Source: Desulfotomaculum sp.
GTDB taxonomy: Bacteria; Bacillota; Desulfotomaculia; Desulfotomaculales; Nap2-2B
DNA length: 6,649 nucleotides
Assembly: GCA_003445555.1 (NCBI GenBank)
Contig: DMDI01000145.1
Coordinates: 1 to 6,649, forward strand
Direction of reading: 5' to 3'
Numbering within the stretch: position 1 is the first letter of the stretch; each line of letters begins with the position of its first letter. Below the pieces are notes generated by a model. The model saw nothing but the letters and a program-made list of their open reading frames with translations. It had not been told where the DNA came from and searched no databases. Positions 1 to 6,086 of the stretch are shown one piece after another. Made by a program: the position numbers and the translations under genes.

Positions 1-160
1 CTACTACAATGCCTAACTGAACCCCTAGTCCAGCTACTTCTTCTACTTGAGCAGCTATAGAATTTACTATGCGCGGGTCAACACCATATTCCTTGCATCC
101 TGCCAGGGCTTCCCCACTTATTTTTAAAATTACGCGCTTATATCTTGGCTTTTCTAACAT
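1..160 (-). CDS. pyrH: UMP kinase, N-terminal part (cut by window edge)
   Basis: UMP kinase phosphorylates UMP to UDP with ATP in cytosolic pyrimidine nucleotide synthesis. The bacterial form belongs to the amino-acid-kinase fold and is unrelated to eukaryotic UMP/CMP kinases. Only the first 53 codons are here. They read MLEKPRYKRVILKISGEALA, followed by a stretch ending GVQLGIVV. The K-x-S-G-E-A segment at residues 13-18 is the family's N-terminal nucleotide-binding signature, and GVQ(L/V)GIVV is the next conserved strand, normally followed by GGGN just beyond the window. The ATG at 158-160 is preceded on the minus strand by a GGGGGG-rich ribosome binding site about 6-8 bases away. It lies 59 bp after the tsf stop, giving the standard bacterial order rpsB-tsf-pyrH, so it is probably cotranscribed with them. 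The gene is truncated only by the window edge; nothing looks broken. Confidence 0.95.
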   Translation of the reverse strand, partial: MLEKPRYKRVILKISGEALAGCKEYGVDPRIVNSIAAQVEEVAGLGVQLGIVV

Positions 161-219
161 ACCTAATCCCCCCGGTTATAGTAGATTAGCCCCTGACAAA
201 ATCGTTTTGGCAAAAAATT

Positions 220-876
220 TTACCCTAAATTAACTGCCGCCTTAATCCCAACAACACAATCGTCTTGTCTTTTGGCCAATCCCTCACCAAGTTCATACCG
301 GGCAAAACGCCGCACATTTATATTTTCCCCTAATTTGGCAATATGTTCCGTAATTAATTGCTGGACACTTATATCTGGGTTTTTAATAAACTGTTGTTCT
401 AAAAGACAGGTCTCTTTAAAAAATTTTTCTAACCGTCCTTCTACTATTTTACCAACTATTTTTTCCGGTTTTCCTTCGTGAAGCGCCTGGGCGGTTAAAA
501 TTTCTTTTTCCCTGGCTGTTATCTCAGGAGGAACGTCTTCTCTCCGTGCATATTCAGGCCTGAACGCGGCTACCTGCATGGCCAAATCACGCACCAGAGA
601 CTGAAACTCTCTAGTCTTAGCCACAAAGTCAGTTTCACAGTTGACTTCTATTAAAACCCCAATCCGTCCTCCCCCGTGGATATACGCTTCAATTATACCC
701 TCGGAGGCAATACGTCCTGCTTTTTTTGCCGCGGCAGCCAGACCTTTTTCCCTTAGATAATCTATTGCTTCTTCCATTTTCCCCTTTGTCTCGGTTAAGG
801 CCCGCTTACAGTCCATCATCCCTACCCCTGTCCGGTCACGTAACTCCTTAACCATTTCTGCCGTAACTTCCGCCAT
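220..876 (-). CDS. tsf: Translation elongation factor Ts
   Basis: EF-Ts is the cytosolic guanine-nucleotide exchange factor that releases GDP from EF-Tu so that it can reload with GTP. The N-terminal UBA-like helices are at about residues 5-45, with the signature [17 protein letters not shown] at 11-27. The catalytic TDFV motif is at residues 82-85 ([10 protein letters not shown]), which in the family pushes into the EF-Tu nucleotide and magnesium site. The tail holds the conserved CLLEQQF (157-163) and NINVRRF (185-191) segments. At 218 residues it is the short form seen in many Gram-positives and Thermus, lacking most of the second core subdomain of the 283-residue E. coli protein; this is normal variation, not a truncation. 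The ATG at 874-876 has an AAGGAGG Shine-Dalgarno about 7 bases upstream. It lies 80 bp after the rpsB stop with no terminator visible between them, so the two are probably one transcript. Confidence 0.97.
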   Translation of the reverse strand: MAEVTAEMVKELRDRTGVGMMDCKRALTETKGKMEEAIDYLREKGLAAAAKKAGRIASEGIIEAYIHGGGRIGVLIEVNCETDFVAKTREFQSLVRDLAMQVAAFRPEYARREDVPPEITAREKEILTAQALHEGKPEKIVGKIVEGRLEKFFKETCLLEQQFIKNPDISVQQLITEHIAKLGENINVRRFARYELGEGLAKRQDDCVVGIKAAVNLG

Positions 877-956
877 TATTTTTCCTCCTTTAAAGTGCCA
901 TGTTTCACCTGAAAAATATTATCTCCTAAATAATGTATCTTCAAACAAACAGGGTA

Positions 957-1670
957 CTAAATTACCTCGGCTACATCGGTAAGTTGTTCACCTTGTTTGC
1001 CTTCTAACACGGCATCAGCCATTTTACCAGTTATTACCCGTACTGCCCTAATGGCATCGTCGTTTCCCGGAATTACGTAATCAATCTCGTCAGGGTCACA
1101 ATTAGTATCTACAATAGCTACAATAGGTATGCCCAGCTTACGTCCTTCGGCAATAGCAATCCGTTCTTTACGCGGGTCCACCACAAAAAGTACCCCGGGC
1201 AATTTACGCATTTTTTTAATCCCGCCTAAAAACTTCGTTAGTTTTTCCTTTTCGTGGATTAATTCAGCCATTTCTTTTTTAGGCAGAAGGTCAAGGGTAC
1301 CATTTAATTCTTTTTGCTCTAATTCATATAAGCGCCCTATCCGCTTAGTAATGGTTTGAAAATTGGTTAACGTTCCTCCCAGCCAGCGGTGGTTAACATA
1401 AAACATTTCACACCGTTCGGCTTCTTCTTTAATTGATTCTTGCGCCTGCTTTTTTGTTCCTACAAAAAGAACCGTTTCCCCTTCGGCTGCTATGTCACGA
1501 ATAAAATTATAAGCCTCATCTATCTTTTTTACGGTTTTTTGTAAATCAATAATGTAAATACCATTACGCGCGGTAAAAATATAGGAAGCCATTTTAGGAT
1601 TCCAACGACGGGTTTGGTGTCCAAAATGAACTCCTGCCTCTAAAAGCTGCTTCATTGATACAACCGGCAC
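957..1670 (-). CDS. rpsB: 30S ribosomal protein S2
   Basis: S2 is a late-assembling small-subunit protein on the solvent side between head and body. It helps hold S1, or the mRNA start region, near the platform. The 237-residue protein matches the family from end to end: [23 protein letters not shown] at residues 5-27, the first S2 signature [13 protein letters not shown] at 30-42, [11 protein letters not shown] at 93-103 and the second signature beginning [12 protein letters not shown] at 158. The start is a GTG at 1668-1670, giving MPVVSMKQ, which fits the usual MxVISMKQ start better than the internal ATG at residue 6. A very strong AGGAAGGAGGTGG ribosome binding site precedes it, about 9 bases away. 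It heads the rpsB-tsf-pyrH block. The leader has two hairpins and may carry feedback control (see separate entries). Confidence 0.97.
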   Translation of the reverse strand: MPVVSMKQLLEAGVHFGHQTRRWNPKMASYIFTARNGIYIIDLQKTVKKIDEAYNFIRDIAAEGETVLFVGTKKQAQESIKEEAERCEMFYVNHRWLGGTLTNFQTITKRIGRLYELEQKELNGTLDLLPKKEMAELIHEKEKLTKFLGGIKKMRKLPGVLFVVDPRKERIAIAEGRKLGIPIVAIVDTNCDPDEIDYVIPGNDDAIRAVRVITGKMADAVLEGKQGEQLTDVAEVI

Positions 1671-1690
1671 TGCAATTCCACCTCCTTCCT

Positions 1691-1762
1691 ACCAGGGTTT
1701 TCCCTCGGTTACCATCATATTTTACTAAAACCCTTCTTATCTAAGAGCACCCTTAGTAAAAT
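1691..1762 (-). promoter_or_regulatory. Candidate structured leader RNA of rpsB
   Basis: Two hairpins can be read directly in the minus-strand leader. The distal one pairs ATTTTACTAA (1762-1753 as transcribed) with TTAGTAAAAT (1728-1719), a perfect 10-bp inverted repeat around a 24-nt loop; inside the loop TCTT/AAGA can form a small inner stem. The proximal one, ACCGAGGGAAAACCCTGGT (1709-1691), forms a 7-bp stem with one bulged G and an AAAA loop, and ends at the first base of the ribosome binding site. S2 is known to repress its own mRNA in E. coli through a 5' leader. That this different Firmicute leader does the same is inference. An alternative is that the hairpins only stabilise the mRNA. 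Confidence 0.45.
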
Positions 1763-1793
1763 CAGGTAACTTGTGAACTTAACACCAGCGTAT

Positions 1794-1823
1794 ATTTTAA
1801 CATAAAAAATTACTAGAGTGCAA
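1794..1823 (-). promoter_or_regulatory. Possible sigma-A promoter of rpsB-tsf-pyrH
   Basis: On the minus strand, TTGCAC (1823-1818) is separated by 18 bases from TAAAAT (1799-1794). This resembles a -35/-10 pair (three and five matches to consensus). Transcription would start near 1787 and give a leader of about 117 nt containing both hairpins. The surrounding DNA is AT-rich, so a chance match is quite possible. Confidence 0.35.
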
Positions 1824-1883
1824 GGCAACTAAATAAAGAGATTTTAAAAAATTTTTTGATCGTATAAATATTAAATAATTTTC

Positions 1884-1907
1884 TTTAAGAAAAATATTTT
1901 TCTTAAA
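1884..1907. repeat. Perfect 24-bp palindrome upstream of acuA (possible operator)
   Basis: The left half TTTAAGAAAAAT (1884-1895) is followed at once by its exact reverse complement ATTTTTCTTAAA (1896-1907). Symmetry breaks at the next base pair (C opposite C). It has no spacer and no following T-run on a GC stem, so it does not look like a terminator. It lies about 100 bp before the acuA start and about 215 bp before rpsB, where a dimeric regulator could act on either gene. Long AT palindromes can occur by chance in such DNA, but 12 exact pairs is long. Confidence 0.4.
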
Positions 1908-2009
1908 CAGCTGAATTAAAAATTTTTATCAAAATATTTTAAATTAATATTATTTGTAGTAAAATTAAAAAATAGTTAAAAATTATAGATAAAATATTTA
2001 AGAAAGAGA

Positions 2010-2654
2010 ATGGATATTCTTATGATTTTAGATAGTGAAAGACCGAAAAATATAAAACAATTTAACCTTCCGGCAGGAACAATTTACCTTGAAGGGCCTG
2101 CCAGCAGCGGTTACATCACTCCTCTTTTGATAAACGCTACATTAAGCAATCTTCGCAGCCCAACCCGCCAAAAAGAAGCCTTAATGCTCACCGCTAATTC
2201 ACCTGAAGGAATAGTATATTTAGCCCGGCATCAAGAAGAAATTATTGGTTACGTTATGTTTCATTATCCCAGTCAGTATACCCGGTGGAACAGGCATCCC
2301 CGCATTTTAGAACTTGGGGCCGTTGAAGTGAGTTCAACCTGGCAACATCGGGGCATTGCCTCCGAATTACTAAAACTAGCTTTTGCTAATAACACCCTAG
2401 AAGAATATATTGTTATCACCACTGAATTTCACTGGCACTGGGACCTTAAAGGTACTGGTCTTAATGTCTGGTCGTATCAAAAAATGTTAATAAAACTATT
2501 TGGTAAAGTAGGCTTTAAAAAAAGGCGTACTGACGATCCGGAAATTTTAGAACATCCGGCTAATATGTTACTGGCGCGCAGCGGTAAGATGGTTAACAAA
2601 ATATACCTTAAAGCTTTTGAAGAAATGATCTATCAACAATCTTTAGTAAGATAA
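2010..2654 (+). CDS. acuA: AcuA-type GNAT protein lysine acetyltransferase
   Basis: In Bacillus subtilis AcuA acetylates the active-site lysine of acetyl-CoA synthetase AcsA and switches it off, controlling acetate use. The 214-residue product resembles that protein along its whole length: IYLEGP (25-30), the basic SPTRQKEAL segment (50-58), LELGAVEV (100-107, the central GNAT strand), QHRGIA (112-117, the acetyl-CoA pyrophosphate loop, Q/R-x-x-G-x-A/G), the TTEFHWHWDLK segment (137-147) and TDDPEILEHPANMLLAR (174-190). The ATG at 2010 has only a weak AAGAAAGAG nearby; the in-frame ATG at 2022 (Met5) has better spacing and family length, so the true start may be 2022. No acuB, acuC or acsA is in the window, so the substrate here is inferred. 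It is a single plus-strand gene converging on yhbH. Confidence 0.88.
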   Translation: MDILMILDSERPKNIKQFNLPAGTIYLEGPASSGYITPLLINATLSNLRSPTRQKEALMLTANSPEGIVYLARHQEEIIGYVMFHYPSQYTRWNRHPRILELGAVEVSSTWQHRGIASELLKLAFANNTLEEYIVITTEFHWHWDLKGTGLNVWSYQKMLIKLFGKVGFKKRRTDDPEILEHPANMLLARSGKMVNKIYLKAFEEMIYQQSLVR

Positions 2655-2671
2655 GTTTAGCATAAATTAAG

Positions 2672-3793
2672 TTAAAAACTAAAAAATTTTTTTAAAGCCG
2701 GGTAAACCTGAGTTTTATCTTTAATAGTTACAATGGTAAAGTTTGGGTGCTCTACCTTTTTATAAAATGAACGCAAAGTAGTAGTATAGTAATAAGGTCC
2801 TTCTATTTCTCCGTAGCCCACCTGATTGCATATTTTTAATAGTTCGTTTATTAGCCTTACGCATAGTTCATTGTCACTGGTTAGATTATCCCCGTCAGAG
2901 AAATGAAAAGCGTAAACATTATAATCCTGCGGGTTAAAGCGCTGCCTGGTAATATCTATAGCCAGTTTATAGACTGAAGAACAGCGTGTACCACCGCTTT
3001 CACCTTTGGTAAAAAACTCTTTTTCATTTGTTTCTTTGGCTTCGGTATGATGAGTTAAAAAGACAATTTGGACATTCTGGTATTTTGTTCGCAAAAAGCG
3101 AACCATCCAGAAAAAAAAGCTGCGGGCAATATACTTTTCGTAAGTTCCCATTGAACCAGAGGTATCCATCATAGCCAGTACTACCGCGTTAGACTCGTAT
3201 TTATAAGTAAGCTCCCATGTTTTATAACGTAAATCCTCCGGAATAAGAAAAGGCAACCCCTCTTTTCCTTTTAAAGCCTGACGTTTAATAGCCTCCAGAA
3301 TGGTTCGCTTTCGATCTATATTGCTGCTAACCCCTTTCTTGCGAACGTCTTTAAATTCTAACGATTCAGAAGTAATTTCTGCCTTTTTTTTCTGTTTAAG
3401 GTTAGGAAGGCCTAAATCCGCAAAAATCATTTCCGCCAGTTCATCAATAGTGATTTCCGCTTCGTAATAATCTATTCCTGGTTGTTCTCCGGCTCCCGGA
3501 CCATTATCACCTTTTGGTACGGCTTGACCTAACAAATCACCGACTTTACTCTTACCTTTCCCCTGACCAATATGTTTTTGTTTTCCCAGGTCAAAGCGAA
3601 AGTGGTATTCCTCCAAAGAACGGATAGGTATCTTAATAATTTTATCCCCATCAGCCATAATAATGCTTTCTTCGCTGATAAGATCCGGCAGGTTTTTCTT
3701 AATTGCTTCCTTTACTTTTTCCTGGTGTCTTTGACGGTCCAGTTCTCCCTTACGGTGCAAAGACCAATCTTCGCGTGAAATAGTATAAGACAC
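2672..3793 (-). CDS. yhbH: YhbH/YeaH-type DUF444 protein (sporulation/stress, VWA-like)
   Basis: This family works with the PrkA/YeaG serine kinase and SpoVR/YcgB: in Bacillus yhbH affects sporulation, and in enterobacteria yeaGH responds to starvation. The biochemical role is unclear. The 373-residue protein opens with ISREDWSLHRKGELDRQRHQEKV (5-27), typical of the family. A Gly/Lys-rich linker (about 76-105) follows, then ITIDELAEMIFADLGLPNL (115-132). The C-terminal half is a von Willebrand A-like domain with a complete metal site: MDTSGSMG (209-216, D-x-S-x-S), the SGGTRCSS threonine (about T269) and FSDGDN (298-303). The GTG at 3791-3793 has an AAGGGGG ribosome binding site 9 bases upstream. 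The usual partners prkA and spoVR are not next to it. I infer a cytosolic partner-binding adaptor rather than an enzyme. Confidence 0.9.
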   Translation of the reverse strand: MSYTISREDWSLHRKGELDRQRHQEKVKEAIKKNLPDLISEESIIMADGDKIIKIPIRSLEEYHFRFDLGKQKHIGQGKGKSKVGDLLGQAVPKGDNGPGAGEQPGIDYYEAEITIDELAEMIFADLGLPNLKQKKKAEITSESLEFKDVRKKGVSSNIDRKRTILEAIKRQALKGKEGLPFLIPEDLRYKTWELTYKYESNAVVLAMMDTSGSMGTYEKYIARSFFFWMVRFLRTKYQNVQIVFLTHHTEAKETNEKEFFTKGESGGTRCSSVYKLAIDITRQRFNPQDYNVYAFHFSDGDNLTSDNELCVRLINELLKICNQVGYGEIEGPYYYTTTLRSFYKKVEHPNFTIVTIKDKTQVYPALKKFFSF

Positions 3794-3922
3794 AACTATA
3801 CGCCCCCTTAGCGATTAAGCAAGCTACCTATATATTTGAGTAATTCATTGGCCCAAACGGCACAATAGCTGTATTTGTTAATCAGCCTTGCGCTGATCTC
3901 ATTTAATCATTTTAAACTATAG

Positions 3923-3951
3923 TTGATTTAATGGTTTTTAATTAATATATT
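3923..3951 (+). promoter_or_regulatory. Possible sigma-A promoter of the potassium channel gene
   Basis: TTGATT (3923-3928) and TATATT (3946-3951) are 17 bases apart, matching four and five of six consensus bases. A start near 3958 would fall inside the first ATATGATTA repeat, as an operator overlapping the transcription start would. The leader would be about 120 nt and include the 4013-4034 inverted repeat. The AT-rich setting makes chance matches likely. Confidence 0.35.
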
Positions 3952-3954
3952 ATT

Positions 3955-3988
3955 ATATGATTAATATGATTATAATTTTATATGATTA
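3955..3988. repeat. Three direct repeats of ATATGATTA
   Basis: Exact nonamer copies lie at 3955-3963, 3964-3972 and 3980-3988. The first two are contiguous and the third follows a 7-base gap. A reverse-orientation TAATCAT lies at 3904-3910. They sit between divergent yhbH and the channel gene, just downstream of a candidate promoter, so they could bind a regulator of either gene. Low-complexity sequence alone could also explain them. Confidence 0.45.
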
Positions 3989-4012
3989 TAGGCAATTTTA
4001 ACCAAAACAGAA

Positions 4013-4034
4013 ACTTAGAAAAAATTTTCTAAGT
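4013..4034. repeat. 10-bp inverted repeat upstream of the channel gene
   Basis: ACTTAGAAAA (4013-4022) and TTTTCTAAGT (4025-4034) are exact reverse complements separated by AA. The repeat ends 42 bases before the TTG start. It could be an operator for a dimeric repressor or, if transcribed, a weak hairpin in the leader. It differs in sequence from the palindrome near acuA, although both have an A-run/T-run core. Confidence 0.45.
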
Positions 4035-4076
4035 GATCAGGTATATCCTTTAAAACTATAACTGGAGTGTACATAG

Positions 4077-5078
4077 TTGTTTTCCCGTTACTTTTTTATT
4101 TATGTTTTGATAAGTTTTATGTTCATCCTAATCTTTGGCATAACATCTTTCTGGTACTTTGAAAAAATGAGCCTTTTTGATGCCTTGTGGTTAACCATCG
4201 TTACCATTGCTACCGTAGTTTACGGTGATATAGTTGCCCACTCTACAGGCGGCCGGATTATGACTATTGTGCTTATTGTTGGCGGGATAGGTTTATTTTT
4301 TTATGTTATTAACAAATTAATAACGTCAGCGGTAGAATATCGTTTACCAGATGTTTGGAGGAGGAAAAGAATGATGAACGGGATTAACAATTTAAAGGAG
4401 CATATTATTGTTTGCGGCGCCGGACGGGTAGGTCAAGAAATAAGCACCCAATTAAAACACGAAGGGGTACCCTTTGTGGTTATTGAAAAAAACCCAGCCT
4501 TAACTGAAAAACTACAAGAAAAAGAGATCTTACATCTGATTGGGGACGCTACCATAGATCAAACCTTAATAACGACTGGAATACATAAGGCAAAAACAGT
4601 AATTATTACCCTTCCCGATGATACCATTAATCTTTTTGTTACCATTACCTGTAAAGACCTAAACCCTCAAGTACGTATTATTACTCGAGCCACCCATCCC
4701 GAAAGCATTTCCCGTTTAAAGCGCTCCGGAGCAAATCACGTTATCATGCCTGCCGTTATCGCGGGCAGCCGTATGGCCTTAATGGCTTTAAAACCGGCCA
4801 GCGTAGCCTTTGTCCAAAATTTGACCGAAATCACTACCGTAAATTTAGAACTAGAAGAGCTGCCAATTTACGATACTTCCCCCCTTGCTTACCAAGAAAT
4901 AAAAAATTCGCGTTTGCGCGAGGATTTTAATACCCAATTGCTAGCCATAATTAGAAACGAAAAAACCGTCGTTAATCCTCAACCGGCCGAAAAAATCCTC
5001 CCGGGTGATTTGCTGATTGTTTTTGGGTCAAAGGATAATTTAAATGAATTAGAAAAATATATAATTAGCCCAAAATAA
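4077..5078 (+). CDS. Two-TM potassium channel with C-terminal RCK (TrkA) domain, MthK-like
   Basis: Likely a membrane K+ channel gated by a cytosolic RCK ring. The layout over 333 residues is: TM1 about 5-25, pore helix about 33-45, selectivity filter 46-51, TM2 about 60-83 with glycines G69/G70 as a possible gating hinge, a basic linker RRKR (95-98), the RCK-N Rossmann fold with CGAGRVG (113-119), an acidic E137 ending the second strand (typical of NAD-type ligand binding) and GDAT (156-159), then an RCK-C domain about 250-330. This order and length match archaeal MthK (336 residues). The filter reads TVVYGD instead of TVGYGD, with codons ACC GTA GTT TAC GGT GAT. The start is TTG at 4077, with GGAG 9 bases upstream; an in-frame TAG directly precedes it, so no earlier start is possible. 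A strong internal ribosome binding site precedes Met99. The ligand is unknown. Confidence 0.9.
   Translation: MFSRYFFIYVLISFMFILIFGITSFWYFEKMSLFDALWLTIVTIATVVYGDIVAHSTGGRIMTIVLIVGGIGLFFYVINKLITSAVEYRLPDVWRRKRMMNGINNLKEHIIVCGAGRVGQEISTQLKHEGVPFVVIEKNPALTEKLQEKEILHLIGDATIDQTLITTGIHKAKTVIITLPDDTINLFVTITCKDLNPQVRIITRATHPESISRLKRSGANHVIMPAVIAGSRMALMALKPASVAFVQNLTEITTVNLELEELPIYDTSPLAYQEIKNSRLREDFNTQLLAIIRNEKTVVNPQPAEKILPGDLLIVFGSKDNLNELEKYIISPK
4359..4373 (+). promoter_or_regulatory. Internal Shine-Dalgarno and start for a soluble RCK subunit
   Basis: A perfect AGGAGG (4359-4364) lies 6 bases before ATG 4371-4373 (Met99, followed at once by Met100), in frame with the channel. Translation from there would give a 235-residue cytosolic protein holding the whole RCK domain and no membrane segments. 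This signal is stronger than the gene's own GGAG/TTG start. Archaeal MthK makes its extra RCK subunits from an internal Met107, at the same structural point. The Arg-Arg codons AGG AGG may create the motif by chance. Confidence 0.5.
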
Positions 5079-5089
5079 AGGTAAATTAA

Positions 5090-5117
5090 TTGACGTTAAA
5101 AACAAAACCGTTATAAT
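5090..5117 (+). promoter_or_regulatory. Sigma-A-like promoter of the PAC2 gene pair
   Basis: TTGACG (5090-5095) and a perfect TATAAT (5112-5117) are 16 bases apart: five and six matches to consensus. It begins 11 bases after the channel stop codon and predicts a transcript start near 5124, giving a leader of about 54 nt before the ATG at 5178. It is the clearest promoter in the window and implies expression independent of the channel gene. No terminator is visible between the channel stop and this promoter, so readthrough could add to it. Confidence 0.7.
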
Positions 5118-5177
5118 AAATTTAAGGAGAAGGTTATTAAAAAATTTAATGATATTAAATAAGGAGACTTAAATAAT

Positions 5178-6086
5178 ATGGAAAATATAGTCGTGATGCA
5201 TAAAAAGCCGGAACTAAAAGACCCTTACCTGGTTGCGGCCTGGCCCGGTATAGGAAATATTGGTCTTATGGCGGTAAACTATTTAAAAAACAGACTGGAG
5301 GCAGAGGAATTTGCCGAAATAAAATCATGTCCTTACTTTTTTCCTAAAAGTATCACCATAAAAAATGGTATTTTGCAACATATGGATTTTCCCAGCCATA
5401 AATTTTATTATAAAAAAGCAGAGCAAGATTTAATACTTTTTTTAGGAGAAATGCAACCAAAGGAAGAGGAGGAAATTTATGATATTGCCAATCACGTTTT
5501 AGACGTTGGAATAGCCTTTGGATGCAAAAGGGTATACACGGCAGGGGCCGCGGTAGCCCCTATTCATCATACGCTAAAACCAAAGGTTTGGGCGGTACCT
5601 AATAATGAAAAACTAATAAACGAAGTTAAAGGAGGCGAAAATATAATTTTAATGAGCAATATGGGTGAAAAAGGAAGACAGGGCAGCATTAGCGGCTTAA
5701 ATGGAGTATTGTTAGGTACGGCCAAGAGAAAGGGGCTAGATGGTATATGCCTGTTAGGTGAGATACCAATATACATAGCCCAGTTTTCCATTCCTTACCC
5801 CATGCTGTATCCAAATGCCTCTAAATCTATTCTTGAAGCATTAACCCCAAGACTTAAAGTTGAAATTGACCTGTCCCGGCTTAATAGTTTTATTACCCGT
5901 ACCGAAACAGAAATTGAAAATCTGTACCAGTCCTTACCCTTGCAAATACAGGAAGAGTTGGATAAGTTAAAATATGAAACTTACGTCAAACCAACTGCTC
6001 TAGAGCCAATAACAGACGAAGAAAAAGAAAAAATCATGAAAGAAGTAGAGGAGTTCTTTAAGAAAGGAGGCAAAATTAATGATTAA
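5178..6086 (+). CDS. PAC2-family (proteasome-assembly-chaperone-like) protein
   Basis: PAC2 proteins include eukaryotic Pba1/Pba2 20S-proteasome assembly chaperones and archaeal PbaA/PbaB. The bacterial members are mostly uncharacterised, so no function is assigned. The 302-residue protein has the family core: PYLVAAWPGIGNIGLMAVNYL (16-36) with the Gly loop PGIGNIG, DLILFLGEMQP (84-94), the YTAGA strand (120-124) with nearby His130/His131, a QGSISGLNGVLLGTAKRKGLDG stretch (168-189) and CLLGEIP (191-197). Residues about 240-298 are charged and helical, probably a coiled-coil tail (KLKYETYV at 263-270, EEKEKIMKEVEEFFKKGG at 281-298). The start is ATG 5178 with AAGGAG 11 bases upstream. It overlaps the next gene by 8 bp, suggesting coupled translation. 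No signal peptide or membrane segment; cytosolic. Firmicutes generally lack a 20S proteasome, so a classical chaperone role is doubtful. Confidence 0.85.
   Translation: MENIVVMHKKPELKDPYLVAAWPGIGNIGLMAVNYLKNRLEAEEFAEIKSCPYFFPKSITIKNGILQHMDFPSHKFYYKKAEQDLILFLGEMQPKEEEEIYDIANHVLDVGIAFGCKRVYTAGAAVAPIHHTLKPKVWAVPNNEKLINEVKGGENIILMSNMGEKGRQGSISGLNGVLLGTAKRKGLDGICLLGEIPIYIAQFSIPYPMLYPNASKSILEALTPRLKVEIDLSRLNSFITRTETEIENLYQSLPLQIQEELDKLKYETYVKPTALEPITDEEKEKIMKEVEEFFKKGGKIND

Larger units (their letters stand above)
1671..2009. other. Divergent intergenic region between rpsB and acuA
   Basis: This 339-base spacer separates two divergent genes. The rpsB side (about 1671-1830) holds the ribosome binding site, leader hairpins and a candidate promoter. 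The acuA side (about 1840-2009) is extremely AT-rich, with an AAAAAATTTTTT block at 1846-1857 and a 24-bp palindrome at 1884-1907. I find no credible small gene. No single convincing promoter for acuA can be chosen among the many AT-rich hexamers; TATAGA at 1984-1989 is one possible -10 but has no good -35 partner. Confidence 0.6.
3794..4076. other. Divergent control region between yhbH and the potassium channel gene
   Basis: No gene is visible in these 283 bases. The yhbH-proximal part holds a small inverted repeat, ATCAGC (3881-3886) and GCTGAT (3892-3897) around a 5-nt loop, which would lie in the yhbH leader. The central part is almost pure A+T and carries the ATATGATTA repeats. The right part carries a 10-bp inverted repeat and the channel's ribosome binding site. 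I cannot assign a convincing promoter to yhbH; if it is sporulation-specific its promoter need not resemble sigma-A. Confidence 0.6.

Noticed and set aside
272..481. Plus-strand 69-residue open frame inside tsf
   Set aside because: It lies antisense within a well-conserved gene, has no ribosome binding site, and its composition looks like a frame shadow.
220..876. EF-Ts as a truncated gene because it is shorter than in E. coli
   Set aside because: 218 residues is the normal short form in many Gram-positive bacteria, and the conserved N- and C-terminal motifs are all present.
3881..3897. ATCAGC/GCTGAT hairpin as a terminator
   Set aside because: The stem is only 6 bp, has no T-run on either strand, and no gene ends there.
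3955..3988. ATATGATTA repeats as a short CRISPR array or replication iterons
   Set aside because: The units are 9 bp with irregular gaps, there are no unique spacers of CRISPR length, and no replication or cas gene is near.
3940..3990. Sigma-E sporulation promoter for yhbH on the minus strand
   Set aside because: CATAT-like hexamers are plentiful, but none has a matching partner at the 13-15 base spacing expected, so no promoter was called.
5149..5172. Seven-codon open frame (MILNKET) ending 5 bases before the first PAC2 gene
   Set aside because: Its nearest purine-rich site is 15 or more bases away, it contains the real gene's ribosome binding site, and it shows no regulatory codon run, so it is probably chance.
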